Shown piece after piece: positions 1-6,496 of a DNA stretch of 10,128 nt. Below the pieces are notes generated by a model. It worked only from the letters and a program-made list of their open reading frames with translations, did not search any database and had not been told where the DNA came from. How positions within the stretch are numbered: position 1 is the first letter of the stretch; each line of letters starts with the position of its first letter. A program made the translations under genes and the position numbers. The DNA is from Candidatus Gottesmanbacteria bacterium RIFOXYB1_FULL_47_11 (GTDB taxonomy: Bacteria; Patescibacteriota; Microgenomatia; UBA10105; UBA927), in NCBI GenBank assembly GCA_001779455.1, contig MFKE01000011.1, positions 12,795 to 22,922 on the forward strand, in the 5' to 3' direction.

Positions 1-4
1 GAGG

Positions 5-805
5 TCAGCCTCTTGAAGTGAGTTTTTCCTGAAGGACTAGCCACACAAATCGGATGAGGGCCAGTTGGCGGCGCCAGCGCCGGGGCTCAAGGATGAGCCT
101 CCAAAGCCACTCAAACCCTATCAATCTAATAACGAGAGGTGCACGCGGCAGGCGGCCGGAGATAATATCGAATGATCCGCCGACTACCATGAAGATAACC
201 CCCGGCGTTTGGCGCGCAAGGCGCTCCACAAAATACTCCTGCTTTGGCGGACCGAGAGCAACGAAAATAATTCTTGCTCCACTTCTCACAATATGACGGC
301 TTAATCGTTCAAAATATAGTTTCTCATCTGAATTATGAATTATGAATAATAAATTGTGGAAAGAAATCTCCGGTCCGTCCTCTGCCCAACTATCCTGTAG
401 TTTTCCATGCTTTTGACGTAAGCAGCTGAGTGTGTCGACTGCCAAATTGTCTCTACCGCCGATAAGTCCGATTGGAACGTGCCGCCCGACGGCCACCCGG
501 ACCAGATCTTCCATGAATTCCACCCCCCTAATAGGAATTTGGATCGGTTTTTTGGTCAAAAAACGACCCGCCAAGACTACTCCGATGCTGTCCGGGAGCG
601 ATATGTCGGCCCGGTTGAGAACGGCGGCAAAACCGGGATTATCGTGGGCAAAAACCATCTGCTCGGTGTTGGGAGTGAAAATTTTCAGTGATTTTTGCCT
701 GATTTTACGCGGCGATGCCAGATACTTCTGAATTTCCTCTAGGATTTCATTTTTAGAAGCATTGGTAATAGATATTTTCAGTATTTTTACCGCATTTAAT
801 CTCAT
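5..805 (-). CDS. WecG/TagA/CpsF family glycosyltransferase
   Basis: The 266-aa protein matches the WecB/TagA/CpsF (GT26) family, which transfers N-acetylmannosamine or a similar sugar onto a lipid-linked precursor of a cell-surface polymer at the inner membrane face. Visible signatures in order: TPNTEQ at residues 44-49, PDSIGVV at 71-77 (the family's Asp-Gly-x-Gly-Val region, with Ser in place of Gly), RGVEFMEDL at 93-101, ALGPPKQE at 183-190, and VVGGSFDIISGRLPRAP at 207-223, followed by the basic/aromatic C-terminus FEWLWRLILEPRRW. Length is close to normal for the family. No membrane segment is visible; the basic tail probably holds the enzyme peripherally at the membrane. Residues 150-159 are encoded by a period-7 AT-rich repeat and look like a spliced-in segment. 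The gene lies 161 bp downstream of mreB on the same strand. I see no good Shine-Dalgarno site before the ATG. The acceptor and sugar cannot be inferred. Confidence 0.9.
   Translation of the reverse strand: MRLNAVKILKISITNASKNEILEEIQKYLASPRKIRQKSLKIFTPNTEQMVFAHDNPGFAAVLNRADISLPDSIGVVLAGRFLTKKPIQIPIRGVEFMEDLVRVAVGRHVPIGLIGGRDNLAVDTLSCLRQKHGKLQDSWAEDGPEISFHNLLFIIHNSDEKLYFERLSRHIVRSGARIIFVALGPPKQEYFVERLARQTPGVIFMVVGGSFDIISGRLPRAPLVIRLIGFEWLWRLILEPRRWRRQLALIRFVWLVLQEKLTSRG
331..358. repeat. Period-7 tandem repeat inside the glycosyltransferase gene
   Basis: Four consecutive 7-bp units read AATTATG, AATTATG, AATAATA, AATTGTG on the plus strand. On the coding strand they give residues 150-159 (HNLLFIIHNS) of the glycosyltransferase, between the variable middle and the conserved GPPKQE region. 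The unit length and copy number match the two intergenic arrays at 819-846 and 889-916, though the unit sequence differs. Confidence 0.65.
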
Positions 806-818
806 AGTTTGTTAAATG

Positions 819-846
819 TGTCATGTATCATGTGTCATGTGTCATG
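819..846. repeat. Period-7 tandem array, unit TGTCATG
   Basis: Four adjacent heptamers: TGTCATG, TATCATG, TGTCATG, TGTCATG. The second unit differs at one base. It lies just upstream of the glycosyltransferase start, so it would be in the 5' leader of any transcript coming from mreB. No gene is visible in 806-966. Confidence 0.85.
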
Positions 847-881
847 ATTCGTATAAAAATGAACACATTTTATCGTATCTA

Positions 882-926
882 CTTTTTTCTACGATCTATG
901 ATCTACGATCTACGATCTTTTTTCTA
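882..926. repeat. Period-7 tandem array, unit CTACGAT, bounded by direct repeats
   Basis: Four heptamers at 889-916 (CTACGAT, CTATGAT, CTACGAT, CTACGAT) with one substituted base in the second unit. The array is bracketed by a perfect 10-bp direct repeat CTTTTTTCTA at 882-891 and 917-926. The same number of units and the same position of the variant unit occur in the TGTCATG array 42 bp away. Confidence 0.85.
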
Positions 927-966
927 TAAGTTATAATCAAACTATATCAATATTACCCCATTTTTG

Positions 967-2031
967 CTATTTTTTTGCAAAGCTTCTTTTATATAGGTCT
1001 ATATTCTCCAGCGCAACCCCTGTCCCGCGGACAACACACAGAAGCGGGTCCTCCGCAACATGACACACGACCCCTGTCGTCTCTGTCATGAGCTTATCAA
1101 AATTCCGCAGTAAACTCGTCCCGCCGGCCATGACGATACCTTTGTCGATGATGTCGGCTGCCAGCTCCGGCGGCGTTTCCTCAAGAACTCCTTTCACCGT
1201 AAGCATGATCTGGTGCAGTATCGGTGAGATGGCCTCGGTAATTTCCGCACTGGTCAGGGTGATCATACGCGGCAACCCCGATACGCCGTCGCGGCCGCGA
1301 ACTTCCATGGTGGTTGTCATCCCGAGCTTCGTCGAGGGATCTCCCGTTGGGGGCCCTCCTTTCCCGGGAACGGCAGGAGGCAACGCATCTCCCACAGTCA
1401 TTTTGATCGTCTCAGCCATCCGTTCTCCGATAATCAGGTTGTACTTTTTACGAATATAGTTGGCAATTGCCTCGTCCAGTTTATTGCCTGCAACACGCGC
1501 GCTTTTGTGAGCAACCACGCCCCCCAAAGAGATGACCGCCGCCTCTGTCGAACCGCCGCCGACATCAACAATCATGTGGCCTGAGGCCGCTGCAATAGGG
1601 ATTTTGGCGCCTATGGCCGCGGCAAGGGGCTCTTCGATAAGATACGCCACCCGTGCGCCGGCAGATAAAGTTGCGTCCAGGACCGCCCGGCGCTCCACCT
1701 GCGTAACGCCCGAAGGTACACAGATCATCACTTCCGGCTTGAAAATGCGGTTTCTCCCTACCACGCGGTCGATAAAAAACGACAGCATGGCCTCGGTAAT
1801 CCGGTAATCGGCAATCACCCCGTCGCGCATCGGGCGGGTGGCCATAATATTTCCGGGGGTACGGCCCAGCATATCTTTGGCTTCATTTCCTACGGCAACC
1901 ACGCGGTTGTCGTCGATGGTCACGGCAACGACCGTAGGCTCGTCCAAGACCACCCCGACACCGGCCAGCCAGACAAGGCTGTTTGCCGTACCCAAATCAA
2001 TACCGATGCGTTTACGGAGCTTACTAAACAT
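967..2031 (-). CDS. mreB: Rod shape-determining protein MreB
   Basis: MreB is the bacterial actin homologue: it binds ATP, forms membrane-associated filaments and directs the elongation wall-synthesis complex. The 354-aa product shows the actin-fold signatures: phosphate-1 loop GIDLGTANS (residues 10-18), phosphate-2 loop DVGGGSTEA (156-164), and the adenosine motif GIVMAGGTSLLRNF (298-311). MEVRGRDGVSGLP (242-254) is typical of MreB. Unusually, residues about 218-240 carry a Pro/Gly-rich insertion, roughly 16 residues longer than the usual linker between the helix ending GDA and the EVRGRD strand. At the DNA level it is GC-rich and palindromic. The start at 2031 is supported by the N-terminus preceding the phosphate-1 loop and by a GATAAT hexamer ending 6 nt upstream. 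The gene is divergent from the PEGA gene. There is no mreC/mreD next to it; the neighbouring same-strand gene is a glycosyltransferase. Confidence 0.97.
   Translation of the reverse strand: MFSKLRKRIGIDLGTANSLVWLAGVGVVLDEPTVVAVTIDDNRVVAVGNEAKDMLGRTPGNIMATRPMRDGVIADYRITEAMLSFFIDRVVGRNRIFKPEVMICVPSGVTQVERRAVLDATLSAGARVAYLIEEPLAAAIGAKIPIAAASGHMIVDVGGGSTEAAVISLGGVVAHKSARVAGNKLDEAIANYIRKKYNLIIGERMAETIKMTVGDALPPAVPGKGGPPTGDPSTKLGMTTTMEVRGRDGVSGLPRMITLTSAEITEAISPILHQIMLTVKGVLEETPPELAADIIDKGIVMAGGTSLLRNFDKLMTETTGVVCHVAEDPLLCVVRGTGVALENIDLYKRSFAKK
1312..1380. repeat. In-frame palindromic insertion within mreB
   Basis: This segment encodes the extra Pro/Gly-rich stretch of MreB. It contains ATCCCGAGC..TCGAGGGAT at 1319-1340 (5-bp inverted ATCCC/GGGAT ends), GGGCCC near 1351, and a perfect 10-bp palindrome TTCCCGGGAA at 1361-1370 between inverted CTCCT (1356-1360) and AGGAG (1375-1379). 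The ATCCCGAG..TCGAGGGAT motif resembles dispersed short palindromic repeats found between genes in many bacteria. That it is such an element is my inference; the extra length and palindromes are seen directly. Confidence 0.6.
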
Positions 2032-2037
2032 ACGTCA

Positions 2038-2066
2038 ATTATCGTATTCGCATTCTAGCACATTTG
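2038..2066 (-). promoter_or_regulatory. Probable mreB promoter (leaderless type)
   Basis: On the minus strand, GATAAT (2038-2043) ends exactly 6 nt before the mreB ATG. The -35 position, 17 bp further (2061-2066), reads CAAATG and is weak. Transcription would begin at or next to the start codon. Confidence 0.45.
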
Positions 2067-2076
2067 GCAGTATAAT
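2047..2076 (+). promoter_or_regulatory. Promoter of the PEGA-domain gene
   Basis: A perfect TATAAT lies at 2071-2076, with TTCGCA at 2047-2052 giving an 18-bp spacer. The predicted start of transcription near 2083 leaves about 6 nt before the ATG at 2089, with no room for a Shine-Dalgarno site. It overlaps the opposing mreB promoter, so the two may compete for polymerase. Confidence 0.6.
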
Positions 2077-2088
2077 AGAGAAGCCTAT

Positions 2089-3243
2089 ATGAAGAAATAC
2101 CGATCATTTTTGATATCTTTCGCTACTGTATGTTCTATACTACTGGCTACCATTGCCGTTGTCGCATTTGGCCGCGGATACCGCCTGGATATCACCAGAA
2201 CGTCGCTCAAGCCCACAGGCCTCATCAGCGCAACCAGTGATCCGGTCGGCGCACAGATATCCGTCAACGGCATCCTCAAAACTGCTACAAACAATTCATT
2301 TAACATCGAACCGGGCGTCTATACGGTCCGTATATACAAAGAGGGTTACCTTCCCTGGCAAAAGGATATCCGCGTGCAGGGAGAAATCGTTTCGCAGGCA
2401 AGTGCATTTCTATTCCCTACCAACCCCAGTCTCTCGCCCCTGACGATTCAGGGTATTGTCGCCCCCGTCCTTTCTCCCGACGGAACGAAAATAGCCTACC
2501 TGGTTCCCGAAAAAGGCCTCTGGTATTATGAACTCTCCGAAGGTCCGCTGGGCCGTAACCGAGACCCTATCCAGATAGATCAAAATACTATTTTAGATTA
2601 CAAAAATGCGGAAATTATGTGGTCGCCGGATACCACCCAACTCCTGGTAAATACCCGCCTGTATACAATTGCAAAACCCAATACGTTTACCGATGTCTCT
2701 GCCACCCGCACGCAGATTCTTGCCGACTGGGTGGCCCAGCAAAAAGAAACGGAATTACAAAAACTCGCCGCCTTCAAGCAGCCGATTATCAATATGGCCA
2801 CCTCAAGCGCTGCAATCATCGCATTTTCGCCGGACGAAACGAAAATTCTGTACGAGGCAACCGCTTCTGCAACTATTCCACAAGTTATCGTACCGGCTCT
2901 TATTGGTACAAACTCTACCAAAGAAGACCGAGCTATAATCCCGGGAAACTATTACGTCTATGACAGCCGGGAAGATAAAAACTACTTTCTGCTGGATAAA
3001 AAAGAACTCATGCAGCCGGAAAACATTCACTGGTACCCGACCAGCCGGCACCTCCTTCTCACCCTGAAGGGAAAAATTGATGTCCTTGAGTATGACCGCA
3101 CCAACTGGGTGACGATATACTCCGGCCCGTTTGTGGACAACTTTGTGGCCCCGTGGACCAACGGAAGCAGAATCATCATCCTGACGAACCTCAACGGCAA
3201 TACGGAAACCCTGCCGAACCTCTACACGGTAAACCTGCGATAA
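2089..3243 (+). CDS. Membrane-anchored PEGA domain / beta-propeller protein
   Basis: The 384-aa protein starts with a short basic end and a hydrophobic segment (residues 7-27, SFLISFATVCSILLATIAVV region), either an uncleaved anchor or a signal peptide, so the rest is likely outside the membrane. Residues about 43-110 form a PEGA domain: SDPVGAQISVNG, then PGVYTVRIYKEGYLPW, the usual Gly-Tyr pattern in which the domain's motif is variable. From about 125 there are repeated TolB/WD40-like strands with SPDG-type turns: LSPDGTKIAYL (128-138), WSPDTTQLLV (178-187), FSPDETKILYE (246-256), YPTSRHLLLTL (316-326), suggesting a partial or full beta-propeller. PEGA proteins are common surface proteins, often linked to S-layer or envelope scaffolds; the ligand is unknown. 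The gene is divergent from mreB and followed 43 bp later by a small unknown gene. Confidence 0.9.
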   Translation: MKKYRSFLISFATVCSILLATIAVVAFGRGYRLDITRTSLKPTGLISATSDPVGAQISVNGILKTATNNSFNIEPGVYTVRIYKEGYLPWQKDIRVQGEIVSQASAFLFPTNPSLSPLTIQGIVAPVLSPDGTKIAYLVPEKGLWYYELSEGPLGRNRDPIQIDQNTILDYKNAEIMWSPDTTQLLVNTRLYTIAKPNTFTDVSATRTQILADWVAQQKETELQKLAAFKQPIINMATSSAAIIAFSPDETKILYEATASATIPQVIVPALIGTNSTKEDRAIIPGNYYVYDSREDKNYFLLDKKELMQPENIHWYPTSRHLLLTLKGKIDVLEYDRTNWVTIYSGPFVDNFVAPWTNGSRIIILTNLNGNTETLPNLYTVNLR

Positions 3244-3251
3244 TTTCCCTC

Positions 3252-3280
3252 TTGCGTTCCGCAAAAAAATTTCGTATAGC
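3252..3280 (+). promoter_or_regulatory. Promoter of the 139-aa unknown gene (leaderless type)
   Basis: TTGCGT (3252-3257), a 17-bp spacer, and TATAGC (3275-3280), followed after exactly 6 nt by the ATG at 3287. The -35 sits within a small palindrome, TTGCG TTC CGCAA (3252-3264). Confidence 0.55.
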
Positions 3281-3286
3281 ATACAC

Positions 3287-3706
3287 ATGGGAAGAGCGTA
3301 CAAAGAAGGTGCTCCGTATACTAATCATCACCTCCTCAATCTTCGCGGCTTCAGACCCCTTCCTCAGGAACAGTGCCCCCGCCCTGAATTACCTGTCGTA
3401 CAGTACAAAATTGTCAAAACGCCTCCTGAATGGGCATTCGTTGTTGTCGAGAAAGATTTCCGGTTTATCCCCGTCTGTCTGTGGACGCCGTGTGCAGATA
3501 ACAATTTGATCCTCGAGGGAAATACAGTTACTCAGGGAAATATGCTTATGAATTCCGGCCAAAGCTATGAACTGGCGCGTTATTTACTGACGGAACATTT
3601 ACTCAGAACCCACCGCATCACAACGGCGCCGGAGTATTTTCAACCATATGGAGTAATCATCGAGCAATCCCCGATTAAAGAATACCCCTTTCGAAAACAC
3701 AAGTGA
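3287..3706 (+). CDS. Unknown protein, 139 aa
   Basis: I do not recognise this family. The protein is soluble, with no signal peptide or membrane segment. It has two cysteines close together in VCLWTPCADN (residues about 63-72) and a mixed hydrophobic/charged pattern consistent with a small alpha/beta fold: WAFVVVEKDFRFIPV reads as a strand pair, and SYELARYLLTEHLLRTH as an amphipathic helix. The C-terminus is basic (KEYPFRKHK). The start is chosen because a well-spaced promoter ends 6 nt upstream, the arrangement used by mreB, maf, brnT and ndk here. The stop is one base before the tRNA-Arg gene on the opposite strand. Function unknown; reality as a gene is moderately supported by length, promoter and absence of a better competitor on either strand. 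Confidence 0.65.
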   Translation: MGRAYKEGAPYTNHHLLNLRGFRPLPQEQCPRPELPVVQYKIVKTPPEWAFVVVEKDFRFIPVCLWTPCADNNLILEGNTVTQGNMLMNSGQSYELARYLLTEHLLRTHRITTAPEYFQPYGVIIEQSPIKEYPFRKHK

Positions 3707-3707
3707 G

Positions 3708-3779
3708 CGCCTCTAGAAGGAATTGAACCCTCATCTTACCCTTAGGACGGGTCTGCTCTATCCGTTGAGCTATAGAGGC
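3708..3779 (-). tRNA. tRNA-Arg (anticodon CCT)
   Basis: On the minus strand the cloverleaf reads: acceptor GCCTCTA pairing with TAGAGGC, D-arm GCTC/GAGC with loop AACGGATA, anticodon loop GTCCTAA with anticodon CCT (decodes AGG), T-arm GAGGG/CCTTC with loop TTCAATT, and discriminator G. CCA is not encoded. The outermost anticodon-stem pair is G27-A43, a mismatch; the other four pairs are intact. Confidence 0.93.
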
Positions 3780-3787
3780 ATCCACTT

Positions 3788-3817
3788 ATTGTAGCTATTT
3801 TTATGATAGAATACCAA
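3788..3817 (-). promoter_or_regulatory. Promoter of tRNA-Arg
   Basis: On the minus strand TTGGTA (3812-3817) and TACAAT (3788-3793) are separated by 18 bp, with the -10 box 8 nt before the tRNA 5' end. This would place the transcription start at or just before the mature 5' end. Confidence 0.55.
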
Positions 3818-3843
3818 TGACCCAATGAGGTTGAATTTTTTGT

Positions 3844-3916
<73 letters not shown>

Positions 3917-3959
3917 CAAAGGACTCAAATGAGACGGAGGGCTCGACAGTTTCCGCGTC

Positions 3960-3987
3960 TTGACATCCCACCTTTTTCCTCTATACT
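3960..3987 (+). promoter_or_regulatory. Promoter of the 196-aa unknown gene
   Basis: Consensus TTGACA (3960-3965), a 16-bp spacer, and TATACT (3982-3987). The -10 box ends 24 nt before the ATG at 4012. The surrounding words TTGACATC and CTCTATACTACC recur before the gene at 8240, and TTGACATC recurs before the gene at 9973. Confidence 0.75.
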
Positions 3988-4011
3988 ACCAACTATTCTT
4001 GCCCGCTCCAT

Positions 4012-4602
4012 ATGATAAATAAGGAAATTGAACATATCCGAACCGAAGCAATTGCGGAGACAAAGGCGCTGAAGCCTTCCGAGACTGACTGGAAGCAAGG
4101 GTTGTCTGAGCTGGAAACAATTCTCACTCAGTGGCGTGTGTATCCATATTCAGAATTCGAGTCACGAAACGCCAACAAAATCCTCAACGCTATGGCATAT
4201 AACGGTGAATTCATGCTGGCTGCCATATTTAACGAAGATCATACGCAATGTACTATTCTTCCGTTGCCTGAATTGTTTCCGGATGACAGCACCCAAAGAC
4301 GTGTCCAACTTGGTAGAGATGTTATGAAAATAAATCTTAACCTCGATATGATCACAAAAAGTGTTTCTGCTCTGCTATCTATGACACATACAAGCCTTGG
4401 CGCGGAACGCGATGTGGTCATTCTCGAGCAAAATTTAGGCACATTCCGCAATGATCATCCGCTCGAGATTGCCTATCTCCAGCCGTATATCGCGGCACAG
4501 TTGCCGGAAGGAAAACACTATCTTGATTGGATTCGCGGCGTCAAGACAGAGTTGAACGATCCCCGTTCCTCCTCTTCCCCCGACGCCCATTTTGCGGTAT
4601 AA
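4012..4602 (+). CDS. Unknown protein, 196 aa
   Basis: I do not recognise the family. The protein opens with a charged, probably helical region (residues 1-40, rich in Glu/Lys/Ile), followed by an alternating section with strand-like stretches (EFMLAAIFNED, TQCTILPLPELF) and more helices (VMKINLNLDMITKSVSALLSM). The C-terminus is serine-rich (DPRSSSSPDAH) and likely disordered. No signal peptide, membrane span or catalytic motif is apparent. It is preceded by a good promoter and a leader of about 17 nt without a Shine-Dalgarno site. Its TAA stop is part of the TATAAT box that appears to serve the next gene, maf, whose ATG is 7 nt further on. Confidence 0.8.
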   Translation: MINKEIEHIRTEAIAETKALKPSETDWKQGLSELETILTQWRVYPYSEFESRNANKILNAMAYNGEFMLAAIFNEDHTQCTILPLPELFPDDSTQRRVQLGRDVMKINLNLDMITKSVSALLSMTHTSLGAERDVVILEQNLGTFRNDHPLEIAYLQPYIAAQLPEGKHYLDWIRGVKTELNDPRSSSSPDAHFAV

Positions 4603-4603
4603 T
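4598..4603 (+). promoter_or_regulatory. -10 box of maf, overlapping the upstream stop codon
   Basis: A perfect TATAAT spans the last bases and TAA stop of the preceding gene and ends exactly 6 nt before the maf ATG at 4610. No clear -35 is visible at the expected position (about 4575-4580), so it may be weak or a coincidence. Confidence 0.45.
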
Positions 4604-4609
4604 ACCCCA

Positions 4610-5260
4610 ATGAAACTTCAGTTTACCCGCAAAGGCCAGGATTTGCCCCCGCCCTTACCGGACGTCATTTTGGCCTCCCAAAGTATCGGCAGGCGCATGC
4701 TTTTGGAGAAGCTGGGCCTGCGGTTCCGTGTGGCGGTGTCGCATGTTGATGAAGACGCAATCGTCGACCGCGATCCAATCAAAATGATCCAGCGCCGCGC
4801 AGAGGCGAAGGTAAATGAGCTGGTTGCCCACCAGCGCGTCTATAGTATCCCGGATGCACGCGAGTCCCTTATTGTCGCTGCCGATTCCATGGCCATATTG
4901 GGCAAAAAAACGTACGGCAAATCCGCCGACCGCGAAGGCTCACGGACCATGCTCAAGGCGCTTATGGGCCGCACCCATGTGTTTGCAACAGCTATAGCTA
5001 TAGTCCTGTTTGACGGCACAAAAGTGAAAAAATCCTGGGCCAAAACCGTAAAAACCCGCGTGACGATGCGCAAACTTTCGCCGGTTGAAATAGACAGCTA
5101 CATCTCACGCTTTGACTTTACCCGGTTTGCCGCAGCCTATGCCATCAATGAAGCGCCCTGGAACCTGGTGACGAAGATTGACGGAAGCTATACCAATGTG
5201 ATCGGTCTGCCGTTTGAAGTCCTCCTGCCGGTACTACGCAGCCTCAAGATTATTGTGTAA
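4610..5260 (+). CDS. maf: Maf family nucleoside triphosphate pyrophosphatase
   Basis: Maf proteins hydrolyse non-canonical or modified nucleoside triphosphates to the monophosphate and pyrophosphate, and have been linked to septum formation. Recognisable features: the N-terminal ILASQSIGRRMLLEKLGL (residues 20-37) in place of the classic SxSPRR-ELL motif, VDEDA (46-50), IVAADSMAI (88-96) with the catalytic-type Asp92, TYGKSADREGSRTMLKALMGRTHVFATA (101-128), and the C-terminal YAINEAPWNLVTKIDGSYTNVIGLP (177-201). At 216 aa it is slightly longer than usual because of about 15 extra N-terminal residues. Pro in the SPRR motif is replaced by Ile-Gly and the usual GKP is GKS, so it is a divergent member. 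I prefer the ATG at 4610 to an in-frame TTG at 4592, since a TATAAT ends 6 nt upstream. The next gene begins 10 nt after the stop, suggesting cotranscription. Subfamily (dTTP/UTP or m7GTP) cannot be settled. Confidence 0.9.
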   Translation: MKLQFTRKGQDLPPPLPDVILASQSIGRRMLLEKLGLRFRVAVSHVDEDAIVDRDPIKMIQRRAEAKVNELVAHQRVYSIPDARESLIVAADSMAILGKKTYGKSADREGSRTMLKALMGRTHVFATAIAIVLFDGTKVKKSWAKTVKTRVTMRKLSPVEIDSYISRFDFTRFAAAYAINEAPWNLVTKIDGSYTNVIGLPFEVLLPVLRSLKIIV

Positions 5261-5270
5261 TGTCATCCGT

Positions 5271-5987
5271 ATGCCAACACCGGAACAAACAGAATCTCTA
5301 CGGTACATAACATCTCCGAAGGAGGCAGTCCGGAAAGAAATGGTTTCCCGGTTTCTTACTACCGGATTTGATACACAACTGGCTCTCATGAAAGAACCGG
5401 CCCTCGAAACACATCTACGCGCGGTGTTTCCGGCAATTTCCCCGGATGACATCAGTCGTATCCGCGCTGTTGCAGGAACTATCGGCGAGTTTGCCCAAAC
5501 AGCCAAACGCTGGTCTTCGATCGAATACATGAAGGATCGCGTACCGCATGCCATAGAAGCGGCGTGGTTTGGCCCAATCACGACCGTGACTGTCCAAGAC
5601 AATGCGATTCCCAATCTTCCGACTCTCCGCAATCAACGATATGTCTCGCCCTACACATTCCTTTCCATGTATCCGATTGAGGTTCACCAGGTGCAGTATT
5701 TTTCACGCTTTCCGAAAACACACTATCCGCTGGCAGGAACGGTATATATCGCCGCAACGCCATATGTCATTAGACATAAATACTATTATACAAACCCAGA
5801 CCGCGCTGACTTCGTCATGATGCCGCGGACACACCTGGAAACACAAATTCAATGGTCGACCGCAACTGAGGATCATCTTCTTGCGTATGGCGCGCGGATC
5901 CACAGGAGTATGGATATAAGCTGCAGCCGCGACAGGTGGCACATCGACCATCCGCTCTCCGGCTCCTTTGAATCGGGAAATAAATAA
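5271..5987 (+). CDS. Unknown protein, 238 aa
   Basis: No family recognised. The N-terminal half is helical and charged (residues 1-100, including EAVRKEMVSRFL and DDISRIRAVAGTIGEFAQTAKRWSSIEYMKDR). The second half is rich in Tyr, His and Pro (SPYTFLSMYPIEVHQVQYFSRFPKTHYPLAGTVY region, then RHKYYYTNPDRADFVMMP), typical of a compact beta-containing domain. There is no signal peptide or transmembrane helix. The ATG at 5271 is the first in-frame ATG after the maf stop and leaves a 10-nt gap, consistent with an operon with maf; there is no Shine-Dalgarno site. The 3' end converges on a small minus-strand gene with 15 bp between the stops. Being a probable maf operon partner is the only functional hint. 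Confidence 0.78.
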   Translation: MPTPEQTESLRYITSPKEAVRKEMVSRFLTTGFDTQLALMKEPALETHLRAVFPAISPDDISRIRAVAGTIGEFAQTAKRWSSIEYMKDRVPHAIEAAWFGPITTVTVQDNAIPNLPTLRNQRYVSPYTFLSMYPIEVHQVQYFSRFPKTHYPLAGTVYIAATPYVIRHKYYYTNPDRADFVMMPRTHLETQIQWSTATEDHLLAYGARIHRSMDISCSRDRWHIDHPLSGSFESGNK

Positions 5988-6002
5988 TTTCAATCCCACA
6001 TA

Positions 6003-6206
6003 TCAGGGCGTACGTAGGTCCGGATAGACGTCGGGGGCACGCTGGGCTGCTTGTTCTCTCGCCTTATTCCACTGCGCCAGAAGCTGTTGCGCATCAGATG
6101 TGTCCCGCTGCAGCGCATCCAGACGCGCACGTTCTGCATCTGTCATCGGCGGCGGGCCCTTGCGGTATGGAAGCGATACATCGAGCCTTTCTTTCTTTTT
6201 TCCCAT
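6003..6206 (-). CDS. Small basic/helical protein, 67 aa
   Basis: The protein starts MGKKKERLDVSLPYRKGPPP and continues with a long predicted amphipathic helix (TDAERARLDALQRDTSDAQQLLAQWNKAREQAAQ), ending in a Pro-rich tail. This looks like a small coiled-coil or nucleic-acid-associated protein; I recognise no family. On the minus strand TATTAT (6214-6219) ends 7 nt before the ATG, again suggesting a leaderless message, but no good -35 is visible. Support comes from protein-like composition and lack of a competing gene; it could still be spurious. Confidence 0.55.
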   Translation of the reverse strand: MGKKKERLDVSLPYRKGPPPMTDAERARLDALQRDTSDAQQLLAQWNKAREQAAQRAPDVYPDLRTP

Positions 6207-6339
6207 GCCGGTAATAATACCAAAATCTGCGGTGTTTGAAAACCGGGCATAGTGGCGCCATATCTTTTTGTTTCCTCTAGGATATCATGGTAGCCTCAAT
6301 AACGAGGCAAATAGCTAAATATAATAGCCTACTATAGGA
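6207..6339. other. Non-coding stretch between the 67-aa gene and the next promoter
   Basis: No gene is visible. The stretch turns AT-rich and holds a short hairpin GCCTC AATAAC GAGGC (6293-6297/6304-6308) and a small palindrome CCTA CTA TAGG near 6328-6338. No known RNA family is recognisable by eye. Confidence 0.5.
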
Positions 6340-6368
6340 TTGAATTATTTGACAAAAAGTGGTATAAT
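6340..6368 (+). promoter_or_regulatory. Promoter of the 53-aa membrane protein gene
   Basis: TTGAAT (6340-6345), a 17-bp spacer, and perfect TATAAT (6363-6368). A perfect TTGACA at 6349-6354 is only 8 bp from the -10 box and cannot be its -35 partner. The start near 6375 would give a leader of about 122 nt before the ATG at 6497. Confidence 0.65.
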
Positions 6369-6496
6369 ACCAGCCAGTTTGTTCGTCGCACCTTGATACC
6401 AAAAGTTGAAAGTCTGAATGTTTTATTGGCACTCCGGCCAAACGCTCACAAAGAACGTGGCTGTGGACGTAACCCGGAATGCTAAAGGAGAAAGAA

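Noticed and set aside
819..926. CRISPR array
   Set aside because: Units are 7 bp, directly adjacent and without spacers, and no cas gene is present.
1088..1459. Plus-strand open frame inside mreB
   Set aside because: Antisense shadow of a firmly identified gene; low-complexity Ser/Pro/Arg composition.
3252..3270. TTGCG TTC CGCAA palindrome followed by an A run as a terminator of the PEGA gene
   Set aside because: On the plus strand no T run follows; as a minus-strand terminator the T run would precede the stem. It overlaps a -35 box instead.
2803..3303. 166-codon minus-strand open frame opposite the PEGA gene
   Set aside because: It is antisense to a protein with clear PEGA and SPDG-type propeller motifs, its own product has no protein-like pattern, and it has no ribosome site or promoter.
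5415..5687. Minus-strand open frames opposite the 238-aa unknown gene
   Set aside because: Shorter overlapping shadows without start signals; the plus-strand frame continues the maf operon at a 10-nt gap.
6349..6368. TTGACA with TATAAT as a promoter pair
   Set aside because: The spacer is only 8 bp; TTGAAT at 6340-6345 with a 17-bp spacer is the workable -35.
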